DNA of 32,104 bases, taken from positions 1,417,398-1,449,501 of the forward strand of contig BFEA01000179.1 of assembly GCA_003427395.1 (NCBI GenBank). The letters run 5' to 3'. Both the position numbers and the translations under genes were made by a program. Every line of letters starts with the position of its first letter. The first letter of the stretch is position 1. A model generated the notes under the pieces. That model saw nothing but the letters and a program-made list of their open reading frames with translations, was not told where the DNA came from and made no database searches. The stretch comes from Chara braunii. Its lineage: Eukaryota > Streptophyta > Charophyceae > Charales > Characeae. This document shows positions 1 through 10,745 of this stretch, piece by piece.

Positions 1-88
<88 letters not shown>
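1..88. repeat. (TC)n microsatellite
   Basis: Uninterrupted TC dinucleotide run from the first base of the window. It probably continues outside, so its true length is unknown. Confidence 0.97.
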
Positions 89-90
<2 letters not shown>

Positions 91-451
91 GCCTCGTCGG
101 CCTCGATCAGAACCAAGAACCGACCTCTCAGGGACAACACAAAAATAGCACAGAGGAAGACTGAAATACCAAGACCTGGCTCAGCAGGAACAATGACAGG
201 ACCTGACAGCACACATCATCACTCAGTGCGAGTGGGCTCACTGCAGCAAGCATAGAAGATGCACCGAGTCCAAATACAAACACGGACGAAGGCGGGGAAG
301 AAGAGACGAATGGAGGAGGATATAGGGAGGATCAGCCACCATAGCCCGATGCACCCAGTCTCCAATGCATCCCAGATGTCGCTGCTCATACAATGTCAAG
401 TCACAATGTCACTGAATCAGGCGATGCCTGAAAGTCACCAAGTTCAATGAC

Positions 452-453
<2 letters not shown>

Positions 454-509
<56 letters not shown>

Positions 510-524
510 CGCGCGCGCGCGCGC
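454..524. repeat. Compound microsatellite (CT)n-(GC)n
   Basis: A CT run at 454-494 passes directly into a GC run at 495-524. Alternating GC of this length can adopt Z-DNA. It lies inside the LTR-like repeat, where D's LTR has only CT. Confidence 0.95.
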
Positions 525-970
525 TCGTACCTCAGCTGAAGAAGAAGAAGACGAAGAGCTCCGGAAGGGAAAGGAGGAAGGGCAACGGAGGGCAGGAAGA
601 GAAAGAAAGAAGAAGGAATCCTCTCTCTGTGTCGGATGTATCCAGGTACTCACCTGCAGAAGGTGGCACCTTGATGCAGGTATGGACGTGCTGAAGACGA
701 AGCTAGAGCGATGGCATCACAGGTAAGTCGTCAGGTAAGTCCCCTGGCCTCCGCCAGTCTCAACTCCGTGGTCCCTGCTGCAGCGTACTGCAGCCCAAGC
801 TTGACTACTCCTGGCGCAGTGCCCAGCGCTGAAAGACTACGCTCTACTCCAATGCTACTGTGCACAGTGCGTCGACTACTGAAGACTATGGAGGCACTGC
901 CTCAGTACTACCTCGAGCTCCCTCAGGATACTACCTCCGCATACTACTTGCTGGACTGGAGGAGGGCCAG

Positions 971-980
971 CTATATATAG
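971..980 (-). promoter_or_regulatory. Candidate TATA box of the LTR-like repeat
   Basis: CTATATATAG sits in the context CAGCA-CTATATATAG-CTGGCC on the minus strand. The same arrangement recurs on the minus strand at 17295-17300 and on the plus strand at 15911-15916. This supports a conserved LTR core promoter. No transcription data are available here. Confidence 0.45.
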
Positions 981-1148
981 TGCTGGTCTGTCCGAAGTCC
1001 AGCCTCACACTACTGCTGTGTGGCGAGGCCAGGATACTGCACTGGCACAAAAACGAAAATGAAACGAAACTCGGTCCCAACAGGAGACTGGCGCCTAAAC
1101 TAGGATAATGGCGCGAAAACGAAAATGAATGCTGGTCAGTCCTGGTAT

Positions 1149-1226
1149 GGTCCTAAAACGGACCCCTAACAGTGTAGGTCCTAACCCAGACCCTGGACTG
1201 AAACGGTACTAGTCCTAAATGGACCC
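1149..1226. repeat. Three short GGTCCTAA(N)GACCC repeats
   Basis: Partly palindromic 16-17 bp motifs occur at 1149-1165, 1177-1193 and 1211-1226 (GTCCTAA...GACC/GGACC). They lie upstream of the minus-strand TATA box, in the position that U3 repeats occupy in D's LTR (17488-17645). An enhancer-like role is inference only. Confidence 0.5.
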
Positions 1227-1294
1227 TACTAACCCTGCTAAACCCCTTACCCTAGCAGCAGGCCCGATGGTGCCCGTGTGGGACCCATGGGATG

Positions 1295-1295
<1 letters not shown>

Positions 1296-1366
<71 letters not shown>

Positions 1367-1367
1367 N

Positions 1368-1428
<61 letters not shown>
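1296..1428. repeat. Compound microsatellite (CT)n-N-(CA)n
   Basis: A CT run at 1296-1366, one undetermined base at 1367, then a CA run at 1368-1428. The single N at the exact motif switch looks like an assembly or consensus ambiguity. Confidence 0.96.
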
Positions 1429-1430
<2 letters not shown>

Positions 1431-1521
1431 AACATGACGGAGAGACAGATCACAAACTCCTTGGGGCCAACAGGATCACACACACACTGAACATGACGGA
1501 GAGACAGATCACAAACTCCTT
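1419..1521. repeat. 59-bp direct tandem duplication
   Basis: The sequence from the end of the CA run through TGAACATGACGGAGAGACAGATCACAAACTCCTT occurs at about 1419-1462 and again at 1478-1521, offset 59 bp. The copies are essentially identical, so this is a recent duplication, probably seeded by the CA repeat. Confidence 0.9.
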
Positions 1522-2239
1522 GTGACCTGAGCTCGTGACAATAGGGATAATAGGAGGAAAGAAATGGAGCATAAACTTGCCTCAAGAAGAAGAACATCTT
1601 CATCGGCCGTCCAATCGGGGGAGATCAAAGGGAAACTTAAATTGTCCTGCACAAGAGGGAGAGAGAGTTCGGTGGGGGAAGTCCCATAAAAAAATGTAAA
1701 TTGATTTGCAAGCCAGGTTTTGTTCTGGTGCTTTTCCTGGAGAAGAGAAACAACACCAAAGAAATGTTCACTCTACTTCCCTTTGAACAACAAGCGATTA
1801 AAAAAACAACTATCTATCTTTGCAATCAACAACCACATTGGGATTGCACCATCCAAAACTCTGTTTTTCAAATACAGGACTCCCCATATCCTGGTGTTCA
1901 TGATGCAGCTCCTGACCACGAACACATCCACTGCAAGTTGGGTTGCCTTGCCAAAAGTAAAGTCCAAAGTCAAACCCAAAGGCAAGACCGAAGTCAATGC
2001 CACAGTCAGCACCAGGGTCGACCCCAGCTCAGTTCAAGGCCCAAGCTAGCTCACTTCATTAATCAAAGCAACAACTATCAATATTAAAGCACCTGTCAAG
2101 ATCACAGTCCCAGCAAAGTCAAAGATTCAACATCAGCATCAACAAGAGGGCCAGGATGGCTTCGCCCGGGTAAGAAAGGGTCATTGCTGTAATAACAAAA
2201 AAAAGGTTTGGAATGATGAAAGGAACAACTATACGTAAA
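1522..2239. other. No gene recognised
   Basis: Moderately AT-rich sequence with overlapping short open frames on both strands (for example 1701-2087 and 1720-2049, plus strand). None resembles a family I recognise and no frame is clearly favoured. The right part may belong to the LTR that ends at 3156, whose left boundary is not visible. Confidence 0.4.
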
Positions 2240-3156
2240 GAAGGAAAATTGGGGAAAAATGGGAGTCGAGGTTGATGAAAGTTACAAAGGATGGATGGAG
2301 CCCTCATGTCCCACTCCTCCTTCGGGCATCTCCCCTCTGTCCACGTCAGCGTACAGTATCCCAAAGACGAGCCTGGCAAGAACCGATCACAACATAGTGC
2401 CACGTAGGCACAGATCTCCTATGAAGATGTCTCAGCAGTGCGCAATGTTGACAACAATAATCAGGTAAGCTCCTTTCTCTCTCCCAACCAATCTCACAGC
2501 CCTGATCTCCCCATCGATACCCCAATCTGTGTCGAAGACAATGTGGCAAGCGCTACGTCAGCAATCAATACCCCAGCTGGCGCCAAGAACAGAGAGGCGC
2601 CAGCAACACAATGCAGCAGTCTTGTGTCGTCGTCACACACAATGCCAGTGTAGTGCCAGCGTCCAGCCAGCGCCGTGCCGTCGTCGAGCAGCAAGTGCAA
2701 GACTGAATGTCAATGAGCAGGGGCTGGGTCAATATGTAGTGTTGGTGCAGATTGACCAGCCTCTGGTCTCTCGGATACGAGGGCTCAGATTGACCCGCAG
2801 TCAATGGCCTGGATTTCATACAGTTGCAGACTTCCACTTGGACCAGATTCTGCACGAATACCTGCAAACAGCCAATGGTGTGTGTCTGATCGATGGCCTG
2901 GACTGGGTCCATGTAGACTTTGACTCGTGAGCCTCAATTTCCGAGCTACAGTTGACTATTGACTTTCTTTAGTCAAGTGTCGGGCGCAGGGCCTCTGAAG
3001 CCCCGCTTTTAGGCCTTGGTTGGGTGCATACAGCACCGGGCCTCGGTTCAGGCCGTCGCTGTGGCCTGATGTGGCCATTGGCCCCTGATTCGGCCCTAAG
3101 ACCGAAATGACGACCCCTGGCCGACGACAATAGCATATTTTGAGCAGGTTATTACA
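2240..3156 (-). repeat. Probable 3' LTR of element A
   Basis: Diverged homology to B's LTR runs in the same order. Both have CCCACTCCT(C/G)CTTCGGGC near the left, ACGAGGGC(C/T)CAGATTG in the middle, a TACCTGCA...GTGTATC-like block, TTTGACTC, ACAGTTGAC, and an end at TTACA/ACTGCA followed by the same GGCCGG polypurine context. On the minus strand it begins TGTAATAACC at 3156. The left boundary is arbitrary because similarity fades near 2240 and no CA/TG terminus was identified. Confidence 0.6.
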
Positions 3157-3172
3157 TTCCATCCGGCCCAAT
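3157..3172 (-). other. Polypurine-tract position of element A
   Basis: On the minus strand TTGGGCCGGATGGAA abuts the LTR start TGTAATAACC. B has GGGCCGGCAGGAA in the same place (5447-5463). The tract is interrupted by pyrimidines, but the conserved position between pol stop and LTR supports the call. Confidence 0.45.
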
Positions 3173-3201
3173 TCTCGAGTTCCATCGCAGAAACTTAAAC
3201 T

Positions 3202-4458
3202 TTAGACTTGGTTCTCTTTCAGTCCGCGCTCATATGCAGAAACAATATCGGGAGACGTAGGTAGAAGTTCTTTCTTACTAATCCATCTAGCTTCAGTCAG
3301 AGGTTGAGATTTGAACTTTACCTTGAACTGCTTTTGTGGCCTTCCTCTGCCACCTGTAGAAAAATATCCATGTTCTAATATCCTTGCAACTTCATATCCT
3401 CTGTTCATGGAGGGAGGAAACATGGATGGCCGGTTAGGGAAATCGTGGACTTCTACATATGGCAGCAATTTGGAGGCATGGGAAACGAGATATGTCGAGG
3501 TGTGGGGGTACATCCATTCGATATGAACGTCCATCTGTGTCCACGATCACCTTGAGAACTTCCCAGGGTCCATAGTAGACGGGCAACAATTTTGGTGATA
3601 CATTTTGTTCTAAGGAAAATTCTTTAGACTTCACCCAGACAAGGTCTCCTTCTTCAAACTATGATGGCCGACGGTGTTTGTTGGCCTGTTCAATCATTTG
3701 CAGTTGGGCTTTCTGAATATTTTCCTTCACTTTCTTTATGTCTTCTTCGTACAGAATTGTAAATTCTCGTGTTCCTGGGGGTAGCCATTTGACTCGGTCC
3801 CGGGTCAAAGCGTCAATGGGACGTCGCCGCTTCCAACCTTTGTGAAGTTTGTTCGATATTCGGCCTGTAACTGTATGAACACTGTTATTATATGCACTCG
3901 TGATCTTTGGCAACTTCTCATCCCAATCAATCTAATCTGGCCCTACATACATTCGCAAAAGTTGTAGTTACAGACGGTTCATCTGTTCAATTTGCCCATT
4001 GGTTTCAAGGTGCCTCCTCGGCGACATGGTCAATCGGGTGCCATAAGCCTCCATCAACTTTTGCCACTTCTGGCCAGTGAACCGTACATCTCGATCAGAG
4101 ACATCCGTATTCCGAAACCCATCGCATCTGGAATTTATGGATGTTGAGTTTCGTTCTTGCTTCGACAGGTAAACGAACGAACATAACATATTTAGAGAAC
4201 CGATCAACAATGACCATAACCTGATTGTTCCCATTCGGATTCTTGGTGAGACTCATTTAGTCAATTGAGATAGACTCATCACACTAGCTTGGAATAGGTA
4301 GTGGTCGCAACAGTCGAACGGATTCTCATGAGAAGGCTTGCTCCTTTGGCAAACAAGACAGGTTTGCACATAGGTTAGCACATCTTCTTTCATTCCTTTC
4401 CATTCGAAGTTCTCTCTAACATTGGCAAATGTTTTCTTAAACCCGAAGTCTCCTTCGT
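3202..4458 (-). pseudogene. Element A integrase C-terminal part and chromodomain-like tail (broken)
   Basis: This is the 3' part of a Ty3/gypsy pol on the minus strand. From high to low coordinates it reads: CX2C of the zinc-binding domain (LVCQRSK, about 4350); remains of the first catalytic Asp context, interrupted by a stop near 4253; VSDRDVRF (second Asp) and TNGQIEQMNR (Glu) with 35 residues between; ASAYNNSVHT-type and MIEQANKHRR motifs; HASKLLP; and a chromodomain-like tail, KFKSQPLTEARWISKKEL...IVSAYE, ending at 3202. Breaks include a stop after MNRL, a stop at HRRPS, and a frameshift between 3434 and 3534. B interrupts the frame at 4458, and the missing upstream residues resume at 12867. 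It is closely related to B and C but not identical. Confidence 0.85.
4454..4458. repeat. Target-site duplication, left copy (TTCGT)
   Basis: Five bases next to the outer end of B's 3' LTR. The right flank has TTCAT, a 4/5 match. A 5-bp duplication is typical of Ty3/gypsy integration, and the two flanks of A rejoin exactly here. Confidence 0.7.
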
Positions 4459-5446
4459 TGCAATGAACCCAGATCGTGAAGACAGTCGTCAACAATGCAA
4501 GCCCAAATAAATGTCCATAGGCTGATGATTACTAATAGTCAAAATCGTAACCAGACAGGATGAGATGAGGTAAATCAAACACAGGCGAAGAGCGAGGAGG
4601 GAGATGAGACAAAGGAGAGGAAAGTATAATGCCCACTCCTGCTTCGGGCTCCCTCCTCGACTACCACCTCAATAATCAATTGTCTGAACGAGTATCCGAA
4701 ATAGCCGCAATGTGCCACGTGGCACGTCTAATCAGTCCCACATCAGCACTGGAGCAATGTCGACATGAAGACAGCCAGGTTCGTATCCACGAACTCTCCA
4801 CAGTCCTGATCTCCTCCTGAAGTGACGATGAAACAAAACAGCAATGTCGATCACGTAGTCCCAGCCTTAGCACACTTGGCAACAGCCACATCAGCCAATG
4901 ATACACGTGGCATCAGCCACATCAACATGCCAAGAAGACTGGAGCAAGCTAGCCACCATGCCAGACCAGCAGCGCCTCGCCGAATCACAATGCCAACGTC
5001 GCAACGTTGAGCCAGCGTTGAAGTCAACGCGTGAAGTCAGCATCAACACAAGACAGAATGAATGTCAAAGCCAGGAAGTCAACGCTTATGTAGCGTTTAC
5101 GCCGGGTCTGGACCCCGGATGCTGCATCCCTCAACCGTCCAGATCTCAATGCAAACGAGGGCCCAGATTGGTCTGAAAGCGAATTCCCTCCGGCCTGGAT
5201 GTTGTCTAGGTACCTGCACACAACAAGTGAGTGTATCCAACCAAGGGCCTGGATGCAGTACCTTTGACTCTACAGTTGACTTTGACCCTTGAATTTCCTG
5301 TGTGCAGTGTTCGGTCACACGGCCATTCGCGACAGACTCAGGCCTGGGCGTGTCTTGGTCACACAGCCCAGCGCAGACCATCTCAGGTCTGCGTTGCCTA
5401 GGGTTGAGTTCTGGGCCCCAGGCTACCTCTGAACAGGGTTACTGCA
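4459..5446 (-). repeat. 3' LTR of element B
   Basis: 988 bp, reading TGCAATGAAC...ACTGCA on the plus strand, so it has TG/CA termini on both strands. Its partner is 11852-12866. Similarity ends abruptly at both borders: the left flank is element A integrase and the right flank is B's polypurine tract. It contains several CCACATCAGC/CCACGTGGC-type motifs (4728-4930). Confidence 0.93.
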
Positions 5447-5463
5447 TTCCTGCCGGCCCATTT
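5447..5463 (-). other. Polypurine tract of element B
   Basis: On the minus strand AAAATGGGCCGGCAGGAA directly precedes the 3' LTR start TGCAGTAACC. It is the expected plus-strand primer position for reverse transcription, just downstream of the pol stop at 5488. Confidence 0.55.
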
Positions 5464-5487
5464 TTTGAGTTCCACAGCAGAAATATT

Positions 5488-6770
5488 TAAGACTTTAACC
5501 CTCGTTCATAAGCAGCAACAATATCAGGAGCAGTTTCAAGTAGTTCTCGTTTACTGAACCATCTGTCCTCAGATGGTGCTTGAGATTTGAAACGTACCTT
5601 GAACTGCTTCTAGGGTCGTCCTCGCCCTCCTGTAGAAAAGTACCCGTCCATGTCTGGCGGGATCATAGAAGGTCTGTGTGGGAACTCGTTGAAAGACAGG
5701 ATATGTTTTGAGGTGAGGGGGAATATCAATTCGATAAGACGGTCCCTCTGCATCCCCAATTTCTGGGACACATCTTTCTCTAGTGAAAACTCTTTAGATT
5801 TTACCCAAACCAAATCACGCTCTTTGAATGTAGACAGTCGACGGTGCTTGTTGGCTTGTTCAATCATCCGTAGTTGAGCTTTCCTTAGATTATCTTTAAC
5901 TTTCTGAATGTCCTCCTGGAACAATATTGCATATTCTCGGGTCCCTGGGGGCAACCTAAAGAACTGATCTCGGTTTAGTACATCAATGGGACGTCAAGGT
6001 TTCCACCCTTTGTGAAGTGCATTGGGGGTTCGTCCAGTGGAAGTGTGGACACTGTTATTATATGCACTCGCAATTTTGGGTAAGTTCTCATCCCAACCAA
6101 TTTGATCGGGTCTAACATACATGCGCAAAAGTTGTTGGCACAGACGGTTCATCTGTTCAATCTGGCCATTCGTTTCGGGATGTCTCCCTGACGACATGGT
6201 CAGCCGCTTGCCATAAGCTTCCAACTTTTGCCATGGCAGACTAGTGAACCTAACATCTCGATCAGACACAATAGATTTAGGGAACCCATACTCAGTGACC
6301 CATCGCATCTGAAATTTTTGAATGACAAGTTTAGTACGCGCTTCTGCTGGTAAGGGAACAAACATAGCGTATTTAGAGAAACGGTCCACAATTACCATCA
6401 CTTGACTATTTTCATTGCGACTTTTAACCAGACTCATGAAGTCAATTGAGATAGACTCACCTGGTTCGCTTGGTATAGGTAAGGGCTTGAGAAGTCCAAG
6501 GGGATTCTCATGTGACGACTTGTTTCTCTGACACACTATACAGGTACAAACATATGTAAGTACATCTTCTTTAAGTCCCTTCCATTCGAAACGTTCTCTG
6601 ACTTCAGCATATATTTTCTTAAAACCAAAATGACGCTCAGAATCGTGGCATTCCCCAATCAACAGACTCTTAATCTCTTCCTTATGAGGAATACACAATC
6701 TATATTCAGTTTTATCAATCAAGAACAACAACCCATCGGTTAATCTATAGTTGGGACGGATCTCGTACAA
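5488..6770 (-). pseudogene. Element B integrase with degenerate chromodomain (broken)
   Basis: Integrase of the Ty3/gypsy pol polyprotein, which joins element cDNA to the target. Visible features: an HHCC zinc-binding domain (ECHD, RHFG, CIVC); first catalytic Asp in SISIDFMSL; second in VSDRDVRF; Glu in TNGQIEQMNR; then the YNNSVHTSTGRTPNALHKGWKP region, and a C-terminal RGRP-KQFKV...EDRWFSKREL chromodomain-like segment. Only 34 residues separate the second Asp and the Glu (A has 35): LMEAYG in A is LEAYG here. Lesions: TGA at 5994 after GWKP where A has CGA; TAG at 5610 just after GRGRP; and a deletion after SQKL that shifts frame until about FNEFPHRPS. The frame is also shifted relative to the upstream RNase H segment, which overlaps it at 6745-6770. 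Confidence 0.9.
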
Positions 6771-7599
6771 GGATATCTATAATTGGTTTCCAGATAGGAT
6801 CAGTAGCATATCCTTGGCGAATCTGGTCTTTCAGGTTATTCCCAACATCCAAATAAGAGACAATTGCACCAAAGAAATCACTGCGTCGAGACAAAGCATC
6901 TGCAACCACATTAGACTTACCTTTGATAGTCTTGAGTTCAAAGTCAAAGGTGTCAATAAATGCAGACCATCTTACCAACTTGTTAGAGAGTCTGGACTGT
7001 GTTTTTATCCACTGTAGGGTTGAGTGGTCCGAGTACACAGTAAAGTGCCTCCCTAACAGGTAGTGCCTCCATGTGTCCAACGCACAGACTAAGGCATAGA
7101 GTTCTCTTTCATATGTGGAGTTGGCGAATTTGTCACACGACAATCGTTTAGACATAAATTTTATGGGCCTATAGCCCTTGCCGTCATCTTGCTGGAGAAC
7201 AGCGCCAATCCCATACTGACTTGCGTCAGTAGTGACAATGAAAGGCAAAGACGGGTCAGCAATCTTAAGGACAGGGTACTGAGTCAGGGCATACTTCAAT
7301 TTCCGAAAGGAAGACTCACAATCCTTATCCCACAACCAGATAGTTTCTTTCTTTAACAATCTTCGCATTGGTGCAGCGATCAGTGAAAAGTTCCTGACAA
7401 ACTTCCTATAATAACTAGCTAGACCAAGGAAAGATCGCAGTTCAGTAATAGACTTAGGTTGTGGCCAATCTCTAATTGCTGATATATTTTTCTCTTCCGA
7501 CCTTAGACCTTCTTCGTTTACTATGTGTCCTAGGTATAACACTTCGGACTTAGCAAACTCAGACTTCTTTGAGTTGATCTTAAAGTTGCCCTCACGCAA
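6745..7599 (-). pseudogene. Element B RT C-terminal part, RNase H and tether
   Basis: An open 284-residue segment of pol. It begins in the RT thumb/connection (LYLGHIVNEEG, LRSFLGLASYYRKFV, WLWDKDCESSF). RNase H follows with catalytic residues in VTTDASQYGIG (Asp), YERELYAL (Glu) and VYSDHSTLQW (Asp), and then the GKSNVVADALSRR motif that closes the domain. It then enters the tether to integrase. It is out of frame with the RT palm segment upstream (7605-8012) and with integrase downstream, because of small indels at about 7605-7650 and about 6755. RNase H itself looks intact, so this is the best preserved part of B. Its first residue is a frame artefact rather than a true start. Confidence 0.9.
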
Positions 7600-7604
7600 C
7601 TTCC

Positions 7605-8092
7605 CTAGTGTTTTACTATACGAAGGTGCTTCTCATAATCCTCTAGTGTTTTACTATACACTAGAATATCATCGAGATAGACAATGACAAACTTATCCAA
7701 CCATTGACGAAACAAGTCATTCATTGACCTTTGAAAAGTAGCAAGGGCATTCATTAGTCCGAAGGGCATTACCCCGAACTCATAGTGGCCATACCTGGTA
7801 CAGAAAGCGGTCTTATGCTGATCGAACGTTTCCACCTCGATCTGGTGATACCTAGACTTCAAGTCGATCTTGCAAAAGTACCTGCATCCCTGTAACTGGT
7901 CAAGTAAGTCGTCAATGCAAGGAAGCGGTTCAACATTCTGAACAGTGACGACATTCAACCCTCTGTAATCTATACATAGACGTAACTCACCTTCCTTCTT
8001 TGGTACAAACAAGACAGGTTAGGGCGAATCCATCCTTTTTCTGTTAAGTCTTGTAGTTGTTTCCTTAATTCCTCAAGTTCCCTAACAGACAT
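7605..8092 (-). pseudogene. Element B reverse transcriptase palm/fingers (broken)
   Basis: RNA-directed DNA polymerase core. Visible motifs: MSVRELEELRKQL and GWIRP (fingers), [11 protein letters not shown], the first catalytic Asp in [26 protein letters not shown], and the catalytic YLDD in [13 protein letters not shown]. Between GWIRP and VPKKEGEL the usual SP.GAPV stretch is missing and the frame changes, so there is a short deletion near 8012-8030. At the downstream end the frame closes after HLRIVKH, because CTAGTGTTTTACTATA is present twice (7605-7620 and 7643-7658), a local duplication that shifts frame before KLREGN. Key catalytic residues remain, but the polyprotein cannot be read through. 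Confidence 0.9.
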
Positions 8093-8809
8093 TCAGTAGA
8101 TAGGGCCCTTGGGAATCTTACTACCAAGAATAATTTCGATGGTGTGCTTTATAGCACGCGCAGTTATTCCTGTTGGTTCGAGTTGTAGATCTTTATACTC
8201 ATCTAAGAATTTTTCAATTGACGGAGGGCAGGAAGTAGAGCATTTACCTCCTTTCTTTACCAATACCATCATTACTTCATGTTCCAATTTCTTCTTTGAA
8301 ACCATTGATCAGAATGCTGGATAACTCGTACAACAGAAAGAGAGACTAGAGTCAAATCCAGACTTATGAAACAATTTGATAGGTTTCAATTCGCAGTGTG
8401 CATCACGCAACTCCACAATCTTTTCTTTCAACTTGATATTTGGGTTGGCTTCCTCGTGCCAGTCTATTCCCAGAACTAAGTCAAAGGGTAAATTTGTTTC
8501 GCCCAAGAAGGATACCTCGTGAATAATCTTCTTTCCTTCCTTGATACAAAATCGACATTTAACACGATCAACACATTGCGAGATAGTGATCGTGCGCTTG
8601 TCAGCGAGAATAGACGTGATAGGTCGAGACAAATCTTTTACCTTCATTCTAAGATGCAACTTGCGAATTGCCTTCTCGGATATGTAGGATCGCGTGGATC
8701 CTGAATCCAATAGTGCACCTACACGTGTATGTGCAATCTCTACATCCGCGAGTAGTAGGTCACCCTTAGACTTCGATTTCTTAGCCCACGAGCTTCGTAA
8801 TGCTAGCAA
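8093..8809 (-). pseudogene. Element B aspartic protease and linker to RT (one in-frame stop)
   Basis: A retropepsin-type protease, which matures the Gag-Pol polyprotein. The catalytic triad is in ALLDSGSTRSYIS (Asp at about residue 35 of the frame starting at 8809), and the second conserved block is FDLVLGIDWH. A TGA at 8309 separates it from the linker, which continues in the same frame as SMVSKKKLEHEV...SIEKFLDEYKDL...TIEIILGSKIPKGPIY, the usual stretch before RT. Upstream (8810-8940) the same frame stays open with a Gly/Pro-rich hinge, so protease was probably translated as part of a Gag-Pol fusion. There is no ATG at the start. Confidence 0.85.
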
Positions 8810-8999
8810 CTCGTTACCAAGCTCGTCAAGAGAGTCGTCCAGAGAGACAGTACATAAAACAGGTTCAGGGGGTGTTCCGGACGATGGGCCGAAGAAGAAC
8901 CATCCTCTGCCATGCGAGTCATAGGGTTGGAAGGGATCGTAGGTGCCTTACCTTGATCTTGGTCCAAACCCTTAGACTCAGTAGGAGCAGATGCTACTC

Positions 9000-10745
9000 C
9001 TACTGGCGGCTCGCTTTTGGGTTACGGATAAGTGGGCACTCGGCTATCACATGCCCTGGGGTACCACATTTCAGACATTGTGCATTGTTCATTCTTTCCT
9101 GCCACGTTTCTTCTGACACTCCCATCTTTTCCCATGGCTTCCCGGCCGCAATTCCAGGATGCTCAGGAAACGAGCGTGGTTTCTTCTTCTTCATTGCTGG
9201 CGGTCGTGGTCCTCCCTTGTTGACCACGGCGGCAGTGACTTCCCCCTTCCCGGAATCACTGTTGCTCGCCACACCCTCGGCCTCAAATGACCACTTCTCC
9301 ACAGTATCCTCATCAAAGATGACGAGGGTGTGGTCCTGACGCTTTTGGCGCCAGAGTATCCACTTACCAGTACCTGCACCACCACCATACTTCACAACAG
9401 ACGTGTACGAATTCTTAACCTGAGAAGTCATTTGCTCTCGTTGGAGAGCCAGATCCCGAAATTGCCTATAATTATATTTGCCGGATTTTGACTCTGCCAC
9501 GAGTTGTCCACGAATGAGCTCGGGCAAAGCGCGGGAATAAATATACAAGACTTGGTTGTCTTGCAGGTTTAAACCAGGAACCTGCAGCAACCGATCCACT
9601 TCTCGAGACAATGATTCCACAGAGGTCCAATGTTTTTGACCGATTGTGGTGAGCTGGTCAAAGGTCTTATCGGTCGTCGTTTTGTCCAGAAACCGTTCCT
9701 TGATCTTACCAAGGAACTGCTTGAGGTTCAAGGTTCCAGCCCACTCCCCAATGTCATCAAACCCTGTTGCGTTAGCTTCGGCCAATACCCATTCCTTAGC
9801 TTCCCCCCCAAGACAAGAGGTAGAGAAAGCAACCTGGGAATCGCGTTCAAAGGGGGCCGTACTACAATACGTTTGTATTTCGGCAATCCACAACAATAAA
9901 TTTTCATCTATTTTTTTGCAGAACGTAAAAGGCAATTTCATTTTGACTTTCTCCTTTCTTTTCGGTTTCTCAGGTTGTTGGGTGGTAACTTTGCTTCCTC
10001 CGGGAGACTTTGGCGGACTCAAAGGCTCCCCTTCCTCTCTTCTGTTTTCTTTGTCTCTACTTCGAGAGACTTCATTGTGTCTCCCATTAGTTTCTCTGGC
10101 TTTTTTTTTTTCTCTTCTTTAACCTTTTCTATCACCTGGTTCTTTCCTTTGACCAAATTCGTGATTGTCTGTAATCCCGCAGCCACATCATCAATCCGTG
10201 AAACAATCTGGTCAATCTTCATTTCCAGGTGAGCGAGATAAGTTACAAGTTGAGCCAAAGATATTGCCTGTTCTTCTCCTTCGGTCTAAATGACTGTCTG
10301 TCTGATTTCTTGAACTTTCTACGCTGGTTGTTCATTTTCTTCTCTTCTTCGCCTCATTTCTTCCTTCTTTCTCTTTTCCTTCTCAAGGGCTTCTTCACAT
10401 TGTTTGATATTTTTGTCCACGGCTTCTTCAGACACAACCCCTGCTCTTTCTTCTTTCTGATCAGCAATCTTGGAGAGTTGAGCCATAATATACTTGTCAA
10501 GTGCCAGACGACACTTGATTAGTATATCCTGAACCTGAATGACGTCGGTGCCAGTCTCAGCTGATTCAATAGCATTACGTAATGCTTTTAAATCGGACTC
10601 TCTCTGGATATGAGACTCAGTCTCAGCACCGGCGTCATGAAGTTCAGACAACAGTTTTGTCCAAACGGGCAATCAATACTTGTTTGTGCTCTTCCACTTG
10701 CTGCCTGGTTCGAGGGGCAGGAGTCTCCTCATCAACAACAAACAT
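9000..10745 (-). pseudogene. Element B gag: capsid domain and CCHC zinc knuckle (broken N-terminal half)
   Basis: Gag forms the virus-like particle and packages element RNA. The C-terminal part (10022-9000) is open: a retrotransposon gag/capsid region (ERDSQVAFSTSCLGGEAKEW, LKQFLGKIKERF, LSREVDRLLQVPGL, YSRALPELIRGQLV) and one zinc knuckle, CLKCGTPGHVIAEC (CX2CX4HX4C). Upstream, 10672-10019 encodes a Lys/Glu-rich coiled-coil-like N-terminus. It is interrupted by two TAG codons (10319-10321 and near 10285), and the frame switches at an 11-base A run (10101-10111) after KVKEE. The likeliest original start is the ATG at 10743-10745 (MFVVDEETPAPR...), joined by another frameshift near 10660. The apparent start at 10022 is TTG and the frame is open upstream of it, so that is not the real start. 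A further frame change near 9000 leads into the protease hinge. Confidence 0.85.

Larger units (their letters stand above)
90..1110 (-). repeat. LTR-like dispersed repeat, minus orientation, related to D's 3' LTR
   Basis: The block from about 640 to 1000 aligns by eye with 16984-17320: both have CAGGTAC, GAAGACGAAGCT(A/G)GAGC, CAGGTAAGTC and CTGGCCTCCGCC in the same order, and both follow a CT microsatellite. On the minus strand both carry a TATA box in a similar context (CAGCACTATATATAGCTGGCC here, AACACTATATAGGACTGGCC there). This suggests a diverged LTR of the family found at 16348-17674. Its ends are not resolved: no TG/CA termini, primer site or target duplication was identified here. 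The outer parts (90-430 and 1000-1110) are much less similar. Confidence 0.55.

Noticed and set aside
1215-1603. Open frames on both strands through the CT/CA microsatellites
   Set aside because: They are Ser-Leu, Arg-Glu, Thr-His and Cys-Val dipeptide runs produced by dinucleotide repeats.
1701-2087. 128-residue plus-strand open frame with an overlapping 109-residue frame
   Set aside because: No recognised family and no dominance of one frame. It lies in repeat-rich noncoding sequence, so it is not supported as a gene.
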